From Thiolinea disciformis DSM 14473 (GTDB lineage: Bacteria > Pseudomonadota > Gammaproteobacteria > Thiotrichales > Thiotrichaceae): a stretch of 51,097 bases of DNA. The notes under the pieces were generated by a model that saw nothing but the letters and a program-made list of their open reading frames with translations, made no database searches and was not told where the DNA came from. Location of the stretch: positions 1-51,097 of the forward strand of contig NZ_AQVE01000028.1 of NCBI RefSeq assembly GCF_000371925.1, written 5' to 3'. Every line of letters begins with the position of its first letter. The first letter of the stretch is position 1. The translations under genes and the position numbers were made by a program. Below, piece by piece: positions 18,301 to 26,767 of this stretch.

Positions 18301-18890
18301 TGGATGAGTATCGTGAACAGCATGAGCGTAAAGTTTATTTGGATGAGCAACATGCCGATTTAATCAGTGCACTGGAAACACTCGAAGCGGTCATGCGTAA
18401 AATTGATCGTGAAACCCGTGCGCTTTTTAAAGAAACTTTCGAGCAAGTCAATAACCGCTTGGGTGAAATGTTTCCGCGTTTATTTGGCGGAGGCGAATGT
18501 TATTTAGAAATGACAGAACAGGATTTATTGACTACAGGCATTCGAATTATGGCTCGTCCACCAGGGAAACGTTTGTCGAGTATTTATTTAATGTCAGGTG
18601 GCGAAAAGGCACTGACCGCCGTAGCATTAGTCTTTGCCATTTTTGAATTGAATCCTGCACCTTTTTGCATGTTGGATGAAGTTGATGCACCTTTAGATGA
18701 GGCCAATGTCGGGCGGTTTTGTTCATTGGTGCGGCATATGGCAGAACGTGTACAATTTATATTCATCACCCATAATAAAACTACGATGGAACTTGCCGAA
18801 AACCTGATCGGTGTTACCATGCGTGAAGCTGGTGTATCTCGGCTTGTGAGTGTTGATGTAGCCGAAGCAGTTAAATTAGCAGGCGTTTAA
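15387..18890 (+). CDS. smc: Chromosome segregation ATPase SMC
   Basis: Condensin ATPase that compacts and helps segregate the chromosome; about 1167 residues, the normal length. Walker A is GPNGCGKS (residues 31-38). Two long Gln/Glu-rich coiled coils (about 170-500 and 660-1010) flank a hinge near 510-650. The ABC signature is LMSGGEKAL (about 1067) and Walker B is CMLDEVDAPLDE (about 1095). I chose the GTG at 15387, giving a start like that of other SMCs (RLSKIRIAGFKSF) with GGAG 11 bases upstream; the TTG at 15378 is only two bases from that site. zipA follows, the order seen in many Gammaproteobacteria. No scpA/scpB are in the window. Confidence 0.93.
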   Translation: MRLSKIRIAGFKSFVDPVTLDLRSNLVGILGPNGCGKSNTIDAVRWVMGESSAKHLRGQSMDDVIFNGSSARKPVGVASVELVFDNSAGQLGGAYANYQEIAIKRQVSRDGSSKFFLNGSRCRRRDITDIFLGTGLGPRSYAIIEQGMISRMIEAKPEELRITLEEAAGISRYKDRRKETETRIASTRENLERLTDLREELDKNLQKLDKQAKAAERFRELEAEHSRLNALHLYLQLHALQQQHDDLIEQLRQASERYQAQLAQVEQQTQHLESLREQASVAHEQRNQVQDRYYQASTEVSRLEQSIQFQQQTRQRQQENLQRLQQALDEAQRDVTQDRKRLVELEQQTYALEPKLALTVDQVKQWEASLWEAEQAFETSQTQWQQLQQQLAEPSRQAQVEKTRIEQFEKQIQHEQQRLSRLQQDLACLPPMHELNLSHLEAELDTVVAQHTEAEQQLHQQTEQLNQTRQALRALQIILDQERSQRQTLQGKIAALAVLQQSDLSKDNELQQTWLTAQHWQAKPRLAEVLEVETGWELAIETVLERLLDAPLLEDLSAWLAEQHHLESNGLRLLAANACESSFAANSLAQKIKQPLIAQQLLKNVFYAENLAEALAQREKWTDDISYVTRDGVWLSKLWLQLPPLEQAHNGVLQRQQKIRELGQQLDVLEASLAQRQAEQDQLRLQLEALEQAQQQLQSDTNRLHRQESELKSRLSHEQQRLTQVTQRRTQLESDIQESLARQVEQQAEWQHSEKQYQLALALLETLTEQYEVLSARRDNQQQQLQHLRSQLRHAQTQQHELHFSLETCRTQTQATELQLERAQNRLEVLEAQHEELTAQVLDVDQPLELLAENLSEALVQRDEIAQTLQVAKQALQNLEQAIRSQDQLRQQAEREAEVRRSKQEQLKLDWQAVNIRQQNLQAQLAQTGFEQSDLERDLAHTETADLLLIQQRLDQLAASIKRLGAINLAALDEYREQHERKVYLDEQHADLISALETLEAVMRKIDRETRALFKETFEQVNNRLGEMFPRLFGGGECYLEMTEQDLLTTGIRIMARPPGKRLSSIYLMSGGEKALTAVALVFAIFELNPAPFCMLDEVDAPLDEANVGRFCSLVRHMAERVQFIFITHNKTTMELAENLIGVTMREAGVSRLVSVDVAEAVKLAGV

Positions 18891-18936
18891 AGTAGCTTAG
18901 AGGATGAAGCTACTGGCATAACAAAGGAAGCACACT

Positions 18937-19629
18937 GTGGAAATTTTAAGCCTACTTATCATGGCTCTTGGTGTAGTGGCTTTATTAGCCATCTACTTTT
19001 ATGCACGCGCCTCACGCAAAGGCGCTCCCCAACAGCGTAAACTACCGCCGATTCATCAAATCAATGATAGTTCTGGCAAAGAAACGTCTTCCATTTTGGA
19101 GGATCATCCGGCACGCGATGGCAAAATACCCAATGCGCCGACCAAAAGTATGTCCGATTTAATCGGTGAATCTGAAGCAGGTATGCATTCACACTCGACT
19201 AATCCTAACACGGTATCCAGCGATCCTACTGCGAGTAAATCTTCGCAAGTTATTTTATTTATTGCTGCCCCTACTAATGAAGAATTTACGGGATCTGAAG
19301 TCTTAGAAGCCTTAGATAGCGCTGGTTTAGTGTTTGGTGATATGCATGTTTATCATCGTTTAGTGCTAGGACCACAAGGCGAACAGAGCTTATTTTATGT
19401 CGCCAATGGTATTAAGCCATGGACCCTAGTGCCGGAAGAAATGGCCATCAGTAGCACACCAGGTTTATCGTTAATTCTCAATCTACCTAGCGCTATTCCA
19501 AATCATGAAGCGATTCGTGACTTTGTGCATACTGCCCAGCAAGTGAATCAGCTTTTAGGTGGTATATTAAAGAATCAGAACCAACAAGTGGTGAGTGATG
19601 CTGAATTAAATGCTTACTTGGCAAGTTAA
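18937..19629 (+). CDS. zipA: Cell division protein ZipA
   Basis: Inner-membrane anchor that tethers FtsZ at mid-cell; 230 residues. It begins with a GTG preceded by AAGGAAG. The N-terminal segment (residues 2-22, SLLIMALGVVALLAIYFYA) is the membrane helix, followed by a short basic and then Ser/Pro/Asn-rich linker. The C-terminal domain (about residues 100-228) has the ZipA FtsZ-binding pattern, including FTGSEVLEALDSAGLVFGDMHVYHR and NQLLGG. The linker is shorter than in E. coli ZipA. It follows smc by 46 bases, probably in one operon; ligA, the usual next gene, is absent here. Confidence 0.92.
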   Translation: MEILSLLIMALGVVALLAIYFYARASRKGAPQQRKLPPIHQINDSSGKETSSILEDHPARDGKIPNAPTKSMSDLIGESEAGMHSHSTNPNTVSSDPTASKSSQVILFIAAPTNEEFTGSEVLEALDSAGLVFGDMHVYHRLVLGPQGEQSLFYVANGIKPWTLVPEEMAISSTPGLSLILNLPSAIPNHEAIRDFVHTAQQVNQLLGGILKNQNQQVVSDAELNAYLAS

Positions 19630-19711
19630 TATCTTTACCTTATAGCGATTAAGCACGAAGCAAACCAAAAGTTGCTTACTTGCCTCACCCACAGACGAAC
19701 TACATCACTTA

Positions 19712-20041
19712 ATGAATATCCACTCCATTCCATTTGGTACGACAAACTGGTCAGATATCGCTCCCACCGAACATCACGGTGAAACCGGTATGGCCTATTG
19801 GCGTACCTGCCAATTTGGCGACATCCGCGTGCGCATGGTCGAATACACCGCTCATTATTTAGCAGATCATTGGTGTTCCAAAGGACATATTTTGCTTTGT
19901 CTGGAAGGCGAATTACACACCGAATTGGAGGACGGACGTCAGTTTGTCTTAACGCCCGGCATGAGTTATCAAGTCGCTGATCAGGCAGAATCTCATCGCT
20001 CTTCTACACCAATAGGCGCAAAACTTTTCATTGTTGATTGA
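19712..20041 (+). CDS. DHCW-motif cupin protein
   Basis: A 109-residue single-domain cupin. The central motif DHWCSKGHILLCLEGEL (about residues 51-67) is the hallmark of the DHCW-motif cupin family, with metal-ligand candidates in that block and the second beta-barrel motif GMSYQVADQAESH. The family is small, soluble and without established function. It lies between zipA and zapE in the same direction, 80-90 bases from each, and has no obvious ribosome site of its own. Confidence 0.8.
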   Translation: MNIHSIPFGTTNWSDIAPTEHHGETGMAYWRTCQFGDIRVRMVEYTAHYLADHWCSKGHILLCLEGELHTELEDGRQFVLTPGMSYQVADQAESHRSSTPIGAKLFIVD

Positions 20042-20128
20042 TGAATCACAAGTCTACTGGTTGACAGTGACTCAGGCACTTGTCGACAATACGCCCATTA
20101 CTGCCAAAACGAATGGAATGATCTGTTA

Positions 20129-21217
20129 ATGAGCCTGAGCAAGCTTTATGAGCGGGAAATTGAAATCGGCAATATCCAACGCGATGCTGCCCAAGAACGC
20201 GCCATCCAAACCCTACAGTCCATTTCAGATCAACTGGTAAATCCCCCCCCGCCGCCGAAACGGAGTTTTAGCTTTTTTGCCAAAGCGGAGCCACGCAAAC
20301 AAGTCACGGTCAAGGGCGCTTATTTATGGGGAGGTGTGGGGCGTGGCAAAACATGGATCATGGATCAATTTTTCAAAAGTGTGCCTATTGTCGAAAAAGC
20401 ACGCTATCACTATCATCACTTTATGTTGATGGTGCATGAAGAATTACGCAAGTTGGGGCAAGGTCACAAAAATCCACTACTGGAAGTGGCAAACAAACTC
20501 GCCAATGGCATTGAATTATTGTGTATCGATGAGTTCCATGTACTAGATATTGGTGACGCGATGATTTTGGCAGGCTTATTAGAGGGATTGGTGCAAAATG
20601 ATGTTACTATTATTACCACCTCTAATCGTCCGCCGGATGATTTATATAAAGATGGCTTACAACGTGCACGTTTCCTCCCTGCCATTGAAATGCTTAAGCA
20701 AAATCTGCAGGTGATCGAGTTAGATAATGGCGTTGATTATCGGATGCTTAAAATAGTTCCTTTACCGGATGATCAGCAAACCGATAATATTCTTGAATCA
20801 GATCCCGAACTAGAAGCGCGCTTTAATGAAATTGCTAGCGGCAATATTAAAAACAATGTCACGATTGAAATTTATCAACGTATTCTGCCAGTCAGAAAAA
20901 TGGCGGATAATATTATTTGGCTAGATTATAAAACTATTTTCGATGGCCCACGCGCCACCAGCGATTATATTGAGCTGGCTAATCGTTATGCTACGATTAT
21001 TGTTTCTGATATTCCCAGCATGAATGCAGAAACTGAAAATCAAGCCCGTCGTTTTTTGAATTTTGTTGATGAATTATATGATAAGAAAATTCGCCTAATT
21101 ATCTCTACCAAGGCTGATCTAAAAAACCTATATCAAGGACATCTACTACGCTTTGAATTTGCCCGCGCTATCAGTCGTTTGAATGAAATGCAGACCCCTA
21201 GCTATTTAGCGGCTTAA
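20129..21217 (+). CDS. zapE: Cell division ATPase ZapE (AFG1 family)
   Basis: AAA-type ATPase of 362 residues that acts at the division ring, known in E. coli to affect FtsZ polymers. Walker A is GGVGRGKTW (residues 68-76) and Walker B is LLCIDEFHVLDIGDAM. The downstream block TIITTSNRPPDDLYKDGLQRARFLPAI is characteristic of AFG1/ZapE, as is the late RLIISTKADLKNLYQG. The usual Pro/Arg N-terminal region is present but has a run of prolines (about residues 39-43). It lies after smc-zipA-cupin, giving a cluster of chromosome and division genes. An 8-bp-arm hairpin (21267-21299) follows. Confidence 0.92.
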   Translation: MSLSKLYEREIEIGNIQRDAAQERAIQTLQSISDQLVNPPPPPKRSFSFFAKAEPRKQVTVKGAYLWGGVGRGKTWIMDQFFKSVPIVEKARYHYHHFMLMVHEELRKLGQGHKNPLLEVANKLANGIELLCIDEFHVLDIGDAMILAGLLEGLVQNDVTIITTSNRPPDDLYKDGLQRARFLPAIEMLKQNLQVIELDNGVDYRMLKIVPLPDDQQTDNILESDPELEARFNEIASGNIKNNVTIEIYQRILPVRKMADNIIWLDYKTIFDGPRATSDYIELANRYATIIVSDIPSMNAETENQARRFLNFVDELYDKKIRLIISTKADLKNLYQGHLLRFEFARAISRLNEMQTPSYLAA

Positions 21218-21266
21218 GACCACTGGTCAAGGGGATTTGGTCAGTGCGACAATCCGCGCTATCCTG

Positions 21267-21299
21267 ATCTGGCTTGTGCTGTCTTAAGCTGAGCCAGAT
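21267..21299 (+). terminator. Possible terminator after zapE
   Basis: Inverted repeat ATCTGGCT / AGCCAGAT with a 17-base loop about 50 bases after the zapE stop. The following sequence (AAGTTGTATTTATT) is only weakly T-rich, so it may be a processing hairpin or an inefficient terminator. Confidence 0.35.
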
Positions 21300-21357
21300 A
21301 AGTTGTATTTATTAATCAAGCCTAAGCCTACTTTAAAAATAAAATAAGGGCTGCATT

Positions 21358-22440
21358 ATGGACAATAAAAAAAATCCCCCTTTTTCCTCACTTACTGGCT
21401 TTCCGTTGGTGTATGGTGATGAATTAAATGATGATGACCTTGAGTTTGATTTGAGTGGTGCTGATGAACCTTCTAATAACGATAATGTGTTTTTAAAACC
21501 AACCGAAATTTATGAGCGTCGCTTAAAATCCAATTTTCAGAATGAAACTACGGGTAACGAGCTACTCGATACAGCTCCGCCTATTGCAGCTCTGAGCCAG
21601 CCTGAGCGACCAGCGCTCATAACGCCTGCCGCACCGACACCTATTGCGCCTGCACCCGCCCCAGCTCCAACACCACTACCCAGCATACCAGCACCCGCTA
21701 CGAGCTTTACACCAGAACCGCCCCCAGCTACTCCTAGTTATGTACCACCGGCACCGGTGATTAGTAACTATACACCACCGGTCTACACCCCTCCGCTACA
21801 GGCGTCTGCCCCAGCAATGCCAGCAATGCCAGCAATGCCAGCAATGCCAGCAATGCCAGCAATGCCAAACAGTACACCGAGTGAGCCTAATGTAAATCAG
21901 GAAGTTGCTTTAGCTTTTGAAAAGTCGCAAGAGCAGATAGCGAATGGTATTAGTGAATTTCGCAATACTCAGCGCCGCGCACAAGATTTCTTGGATCAAA
22001 TAAAAGCAGAAATTAGTTTAGAAGCGCAAGAACTAAAAATGTTGGATCACAAGATTAAACAATTAAAGCCACAACATGAAATTTCGGTCTTAATTGATAA
22101 TTTGGCAAGCGGCACTATTAAACACGATGATATTCATCACTTGTTAGAAGCCGAAAAACACATCTTTCAACAACGCAATTGCTCGATGGCAGCCCAACGC
22201 CTGACCGAGCTGAGCCGAACTACATTTGATAACTCACAACGTATCAAAGAAACCATTGAGTCACTCAATCAAGAAATGGCTATTATAGGTATTCAATCTG
22301 AAAAGATTAAGGTATTACAAAACCTAAAAAACAAAGCTAATGCCTATAAAGTCATGATCGATAAAAAGGCCGAAGCAGAAGCGTGCTTTTTAGAAATGGT
22401 CAGCTTTTTAAATGCCCAAAAAGCGAATTACATGCGTTAA
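21358..22440 (+). CDS. Proline-rich coiled-coil protein, unknown
   Basis: A 360-residue soluble protein with no family I recognise. Residues 1-60 are acidic (DELNDDDLEFDLSG). Residues about 80-170 are a Pro/Ala-rich linker ending in six PAM units, encoded by six perfect copies of the 9-mer CCAGCAATG at 21811-21864. Residues about 180-360 are predicted coiled coil (AFEKSQEQIANGISEFRNTQRRAQDFL, then long Glu/Lys/Gln helices). No signal peptide or membrane segment is present. The ATG follows AAGGGCTGC. It lies between zapE and lpxH; a structural or polymer-associated role is possible but only by analogy. Confidence 0.6.
   Translation: MDNKKNPPFSSLTGFPLVYGDELNDDDLEFDLSGADEPSNNDNVFLKPTEIYERRLKSNFQNETTGNELLDTAPPIAALSQPERPALITPAAPTPIAPAPAPAPTPLPSIPAPATSFTPEPPPATPSYVPPAPVISNYTPPVYTPPLQASAPAMPAMPAMPAMPAMPAMPNSTPSEPNVNQEVALAFEKSQEQIANGISEFRNTQRRAQDFLDQIKAEISLEAQELKMLDHKIKQLKPQHEISVLIDNLASGTIKHDDIHHLLEAEKHIFQQRNCSMAAQRLTELSRTTFDNSQRIKETIESLNQEMAIIGIQSEKIKVLQNLKNKANAYKVMIDKKAEAEACFLEMVSFLNAQKANYMR
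21811..21864 (+). repeat. 9-bp tandem repeat, six copies
   Basis: Six perfect copies of CCAGCAATG inside the proline-rich gene, each encoding Pro-Ala-Met. Because the unit is a multiple of three, copy-number change would alter linker length without shifting the frame. Confidence 0.9.
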
Positions 22441-22506
22441 GGTGGTTTATTAGTCAAGCTTTAGCTTTATGGCATAATGGCGTTTTTGGTTTGACCGGAA
22501 ACGCCT

Positions 22507-23241
22507 ATGACCACTTGGTTTATTTCAGACTTGCACCTTGACCCTACTCGACCCACTACGACAACACTATTCCTAGACTTTTTACACACCATTCATGGTA
22601 AAGCGGAAGCTTTGTATATTTTGGGTGATTTGTTTGAGTTTTGGATTGGCGATGATGTATTAGACACCCCCTTAGGCCAAACATTCTTACCTCTTACGCA
22701 AGAACTCAGACGCGTTTCCGATGCAGGCACCCGCATTTATTTTCAACATGGTAATCGTGACTTTGTGCTTGGTGAAGATTTTGCAGCGCGTTGTGGTTTA
22801 AGTTTATTACCTGAAACCCAAATCATTCAGCTTTATGGTCAGCCGACACTGATTATGCATGGCGACACCTTATGCACAGATGATGTCGCCTATCAAAAGG
22901 CGCGCCGCCAATTTCGTGATCCTGCGTGGCAAGCGCAGGCCTTAAGCCTCAGCATTCCGGAACGCTTGAAGCTCGCTCAAGCCATTCGTAGCCAAAGTCA
23001 GTCTCACACGGCTGAAAAATCAGAAATCATTATGGATGTTAATCCGCACACTGTTGAACAAACAATGCAGGACGCTGGCGTTCTACAATTGATTCATGGT
23101 CACACGCACCGGCCTAATGTCCATCATTTTGAGCTAGATCATCAAGCTGCTAAACGCGTGGTTCTGGGTGATTGGTATAAACAAGGTAGTTTTCTACAAG
23201 TAACGGCTGATGAAATGGTGCTGACTCATACTTATCATTAA
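22507..23241 (+). CDS. lpxH: UDP-2,3-diacylglucosamine diphosphatase LpxH
   Basis: Cleaves UDP-2,3-diacylglucosamine to lipid X and UMP in lipid A synthesis, as a peripheral inner-membrane enzyme. The 244 residues carry the metallophosphatase motifs in order: SDLHLD (residues 7-12), GDLFEFWIGDD, GNRD, MHGDTLCTDD and HGHTHRP. These hold the two Mn ions, and the FEFWIGDD wording is LpxH-specific. The start ATG has GGAAA upstream. Its stop overlaps the stop of phoR by four bases (TTAA), so the two convergent genes share no terminator. Confidence 0.95.
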   Translation: MTTWFISDLHLDPTRPTTTTLFLDFLHTIHGKAEALYILGDLFEFWIGDDVLDTPLGQTFLPLTQELRRVSDAGTRIYFQHGNRDFVLGEDFAARCGLSLLPETQIIQLYGQPTLIMHGDTLCTDDVAYQKARRQFRDPAWQAQALSLSIPERLKLAQAIRSQSQSHTAEKSEIIMDVNPHTVEQTMQDAGVLQLIHGHTHRPNVHHFELDHQAAKRVVLGDWYKQGSFLQVTADEMVLTHTYH

Positions 23242-24557
23242 GCTGTCGCACGACGTTCTGCGGGAAAGCAGGCTTTAAAGCGCGTCTTGTTAGGGCGGCT
23301 GCTAATCTCAAGCTTACCGTCATGGTTTAACATGACGTGTTTAACAATCGCCAACCCTAAACCAGTGCCACCTTTATCCCGCGAGCGACCTGTATCCACG
23401 CGATAAAACCGCTCAGTTAAGTGGTTAATATGTTGAGCGGGAATACCTGGCCCATCATCCTCAACGACTAGACAAATCTGACCATCGGACGCCTGCCGCC
23501 ACTCAATATGAATATGTGTTCCTGCAGGCGTATGCTTCACTGCGTTTTCAGTTAAGTTACTAATAATGCTTACGATATCGGACTCATGGCCGCGAATCAG
23601 TAGCTGGGGATCAATATCGGTACTAAGGGTATGCGAATCGGCTGCCATCGTGGCTTGAATCGCGCTCGCCATTTGCGCAAACACGGCGGGGACATCTACG
23701 ACAGTATGGGCTTTACGGCGTTGAGCATCGTTTTCCAAACGCGATAAGGCCAGCATATCTTCAATAATACGCTGCATACGCTGTGCTTGAGTACGCGACT
23801 CTTGAACGGCCGGTAATAAGCTAACAGGCAAATGCTCATCTTGCTCAAACAGTTCTAAATAACCAATTAGAACCGTCAAAGGAGTACGCAACTCATGCGA
23901 AGCATTGGCAAAAAACGCGCGCCGCGTTTCCTGCAATTGCAAACGCTGACTAATATCACGTGCTGTCAAAAGATATAAATTTTCTTGTACGGGCACCAAA
24001 CGCGCTACCAAATGCAGGCGATCATTGTGACGTGGCACAAAACGGATTTCGCTATCCGTATGATTTTTTAAAGCATCGGATAATTCTTTGACGCGCACCA
24101 GATTATCAAGACGTTGACCTAAATCGGTCGGTTGACGCAACCCCAATAAGTCCTGAGCCGCACGATTCGACCATTGGATCATGTGATCTTGATTAAGTAA
24201 TACTGCTGCATCGGGCAAGGCCGACATAATATTATCGAAACGCTGAAGTAGCTCACGCTGCTTGGATTTACGCGCAATACTTTTTTGCGTACTACGATGA
24301 ATCAGATAAGTAATTTGTTCCCAAGCACCATCACTGTCAGGCATAGTATCAGCAGGTTGGCCCGCAGCAAGCCAAGCTTGTAATTCACGTAACTTAAACA
24401 GTGTCCAAGCAATATAAGCACTCGCAACAATCAAGAGACTTAGCGTCCAATAGCTAGTGATGTAACCAAGGATAAGCCCCAAACCCAGCGCCAGCAATAA
24501 GCGCCGTAGTTCAATACGCCAATAATCATAGGTTGCATCACGTTTCAACGACACCAT
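23238..24557 (-). CDS. phoR: Phosphate-regulon sensor kinase PhoR
   Basis: Inner-membrane histidine kinase that senses phosphate status and phosphorylates PhoB. About 439 residues. In order: two membrane helices (residues 18-53, LLLALGLGLILGYITSYWTLSLLIVAS), a short linker, a PAS domain (about 104-200, with LPDAAVLLNQDHMIQWSN), the H-box ASHELRTPL (His221), the N-box NLTENAVKH, and ATP-lid motifs DDGPGIP and GGTGLGLAIVKH. The ATG at 24557 overlaps the end of phoB by 20 bases; a downstream TTG with GAGG nine bases away is an alternative. With its single PAS and no periplasmic sensor loop it has the E. coli-type layout. Confidence 0.92.
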   Translation of the reverse strand: MVSLKRDATYDYWRIELRRLLLALGLGLILGYITSYWTLSLLIVASAYIAWTLFKLRELQAWLAAGQPADTMPDSDGAWEQITYLIHRSTQKSIARKSKQRELLQRFDNIMSALPDAAVLLNQDHMIQWSNRAAQDLLGLRQPTDLGQRLDNLVRVKELSDALKNHTDSEIRFVPRHNDRLHLVARLVPVQENLYLLTARDISQRLQLQETRRAFFANASHELRTPLTVLIGYLELFEQDEHLPVSLLPAVQESRTQAQRMQRIIEDMLALSRLENDAQRRKAHTVVDVPAVFAQMASAIQATMAADSHTLSTDIDPQLLIRGHESDIVSIISNLTENAVKHTPAGTHIHIEWRQASDGQICLVVEDDGPGIPAQHINHLTERFYRVDTGRSRDKGGTGLGLAIVKHVMLNHDGKLEISSRPNKTRFKACFPAERRATA

Positions 24558-25239
24558 CCTCAGAGAAGCGATAACCGGCTCCTCGCACTGTTTGAATATA
24601 CTGATCCGCTTCATGCGCTTTCAGAGCTTTGCGCAGTCTTAGAATATGGACATCCACGGTGCGCTCTTCAATATAGGTATTGCGTCCCCAAATGAAGTCC
24701 AATAACTGCGAACGCGAGTATACACGTCCAACATGCTGCATGAAAAACTCTAATAACTTGTACTCGGTTATCCCTAAATGCACTGTCTGCCCTTCAATCG
24801 TCAATTGATGGGCATCTCTATTTAAGTGTAACTTGCCTATCTGAACGAGCTTACGTTCACTATGTCCCTCGGAGCGACGCAATAAAGCCTTGACTCTCGC
24901 ACTCAAGGTCTTAAGCGAAATCGGCTTAGTTAAATAGTCATCTGCTCCACCGTCTAGCCCCTGAATCATATCCTCTTCTTCAGCACGGGCGGTCAGCATT
25001 AAAATAGGAATAGACTGAGTCACTTCATCCTTACGAAAGCGTTTAATTAACTCAGGGCCCGCTAAATCTGGCAACATCCAGTCAATTAACATCAAATCTG
25101 GCAACTGATTGGCAACCGCTTCACGTGCTGCGAAAGCAGTCTCTGCTTCGGTCACTTTGTAACCCTCGCGCTCCAAAGCAAAACGAATCATCTGCCGAAT
25201 AGCAGGCTCATCTTCAACATATAAAATGTGTTTTTTCAT
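24538..25239 (-). CDS. phoB: Phosphate-regulon response regulator PhoB
   Basis: OmpR/PhoB-type activator of phosphate-starvation genes, 233 residues. The receiver domain has the acidic pair ED10-E11, phosphoacceptor Asp53 (MLIDWMLPD), and Lys105 (DDYLTKPIS). The C-terminal winged helix (about 130-228) contains the recognition region YIEERTVDVHILRLRKAL and ends with GAGYRFSE. The gene is followed by phoR with overlap. A Pho box 48-64 bases upstream of the ATG (25287-25303) implies autoregulation. Confidence 0.95.
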   Translation of the reverse strand: MKKHILYVEDEPAIRQMIRFALEREGYKVTEAETAFAAREAVANQLPDLMLIDWMLPDLAGPELIKRFRKDEVTQSIPILMLTARAEEEDMIQGLDGGADDYLTKPISLKTLSARVKALLRRSEGHSERKLVQIGKLHLNRDAHQLTIEGQTVHLGITEYKLLEFFMQHVGRVYSRSQLLDFIWGRNTYIEERTVDVHILRLRKALKAHEADQYIQTVRGAGYRFSEDGVVET

Positions 25240-25286
25240 CGTGTTAATTAGCTCGATTAAAGTGCACGCATGGTAGCATTCAGCTT

Positions 25287-25303
25287 ATGACAACTTCATG
25301 ACA
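25287..25303 (-). promoter_or_regulatory. Pho box upstream of phoB
   Basis: On the minus strand TGTCAT-GAAGT-TGTCAT: two perfect half-sites with an 11-bp period, as in the E. coli Pho box (CTGTCAT repeats). A -10-like TACCAT follows 11 bases downstream toward phoB. Confidence 0.75.
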
Positions 25304-25381
25304 CTCTAATACAGTGGCTTGCCCGCAACAAACCGACTTGAAATAATGCGGCCTAGCATACAAGGTTCAAGGTAAAAACTA

Positions 25382-26176
25382 ATGATTTTTTTTCGACGCC
25401 TATTACGTTTAACCCGTTTAGTCCTACATCTGTTGTCTGGTATGTTTCAAACAGTCTGGTTAGCAGGTATTAGAGGCTTGCCTGCCAGTCATCCCAGCTA
25501 TCAAGCCCGCAAGCAACGCTGGTTAGCAAAAACCATTCAAATTCTCGGCGGACAAGTCACCGTCTTTGGCCATGCAGCGCCACATTCTACCTTAATGGTT
25601 GCAAACCATATTTCATGGCTAGATATTTGTTTGTTAGGGGGCTATGCACAGGTAGATTTTTTATCGAAAGCCGAGGTGCGCCACTGGCCTATTATTGGCT
25701 GGCTAGCAGAAAAATCTGGAACCTTATTTATTCAGCGTGGTGGCAAAGATGCTGCACGCGAGGCGAATGAAGTTATTACTGCACGCCTGAGCCAGCAAGG
25801 CAATGTACTCGTTTTTCCTGAAGGCACTACCAGTGATGGGCAGCAATTACGCACTTTCCATGCGCGTTTGTTTGCCGGAGCGGTGGAAACTCAAAGCGCT
25901 ATACAGCCTATTGCCATTCGTTATCTGAATGCCCAAGGTGAAATAGACTTGGTCGTACCTTATATTGACCAGCAAGCATTTATTGATAACTTATGGAATG
26001 TGATGGCTGAACCTTCAATTGCTATTGAATTGCACTTTTTGGATACTTTTCCAAGTCATGATCAAGCACGCAAAGCCTTAGCACAACAAAGTGAAGCCCG
26101 GGTGCGACATATTCTTTTCCCTAAAGTTCCTCAATCTGATCTGGTTTTAAGCGACATTCGTCAAACTCTGCATTAA
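25382..26176 (+). CDS. plsC: 1-acylglycerol-3-phosphate acyltransferase (PlsC-like)
   Basis: Membrane-bound acyltransferase that adds the second acyl chain to lysophosphatidic acid or a related lysolipid. 264 residues with an N-terminal hydrophobic segment (about 10-30), the catalytic motif NHISWLD (H-x4-D, near residues 77-83), the substrate motif FPEGTTSDG (about 141) and AVETQSAIQPIAIRY. Divergent from phoB; the shared intergenic region holds the Pho box, but its spacing fits phoB better. PlsC versus an ornithine-lipid OlsA-type acyltransferase cannot be settled from motifs; no olsB neighbour is present. Confidence 0.8.
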   Translation: MIFFRRLLRLTRLVLHLLSGMFQTVWLAGIRGLPASHPSYQARKQRWLAKTIQILGGQVTVFGHAAPHSTLMVANHISWLDICLLGGYAQVDFLSKAEVRHWPIIGWLAEKSGTLFIQRGGKDAAREANEVITARLSQQGNVLVFPEGTTSDGQQLRTFHARLFAGAVETQSAIQPIAIRYLNAQGEIDLVVPYIDQQAFIDNLWNVMAEPSIAIELHFLDTFPSHDQARKALAQQSEARVRHILFPKVPQSDLVLSDIRQTLH

Positions 26177-26767
26177 TTATTTTGATTTTTGCACTATTTT
26201 CGTTAAATACATGCCACACTATGTGTGAATTCTGGGTGTCTTAGCGTATTTGCGCTGCCAACTGACAGGCATTAGTCATGATTCAAGCAATTATTTATTG
26301 GTATTCGGATTATCAATGGTCTTTTTATGGATCACTTTTTAATTGTGGAAATTTCACCAAATCACTCGCAAATCCCTTAGAAAATGTTTGCCAAGCGCAT
26401 GACAGCTTGTTCACCGGCTATTCAGCTCTTAGCAGTCAAAACTTATGCAAACCACTGAAACATTAAGCACTTGGTCAAAGCAAATAATTCTAGTACTATC
26501 CGCTCCCACCACGAGTCGGGCACAGAACGTGAAGCTTGCGGATTACTATTTCTTTACCTTATTAGATTGTAGGCTAGTTAATTTATTCATGCAGGACGTG
26601 TCATGACGCAGCGTAATTATTCGCAAGGAGTCTGGGGCGCTTATGTTAAATATCTTCTTTATCGATCAACATCACCACTATATCCCACTAGGTTAATACC
26701 ATCCTCCACTCAATTAGGTTTTGCAACTTGCACTGTCTGTTAGCCTTGTCTCAAAGGAGTTTTATTT
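26177..26767. other. 590-bp gap between plsC-like gene and kup
   Basis: No convincing gene. Two short open frames occur (26278-26466, 62 codons; 26603-26743, about 46 codons) but neither has a good ribosome site or recognisable protein pattern. A small hairpin CACAC-tat-GTGTG lies near 26214. The last 15 bases hold the strong AAAGGAG ribosome site of kup. Nothing resembling a known potassium or c-di-AMP riboswitch was recognised. Confidence 0.5.

Noticed and set aside
15387-18890. Several long minus-strand ORFs under smc
   Set aside because: They follow from the Gln/Glu/Leu codon bias of the SMC coiled coil and show no protein-like pattern. The same holds for antisense ORFs under copA, icd and valS.
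21811-21864. CRISPR-like or phase-variable repeat
   Set aside because: The unit is 9 bp without spacers, lies inside a coding frame and is a multiple of three, so it cannot switch the gene off.
26278-26466. 62-codon ORF upstream of kup
   Set aside because: No good ribosome site, aromatic-rich and low-pattern translation, no recognised family. Left as part of the gap description.
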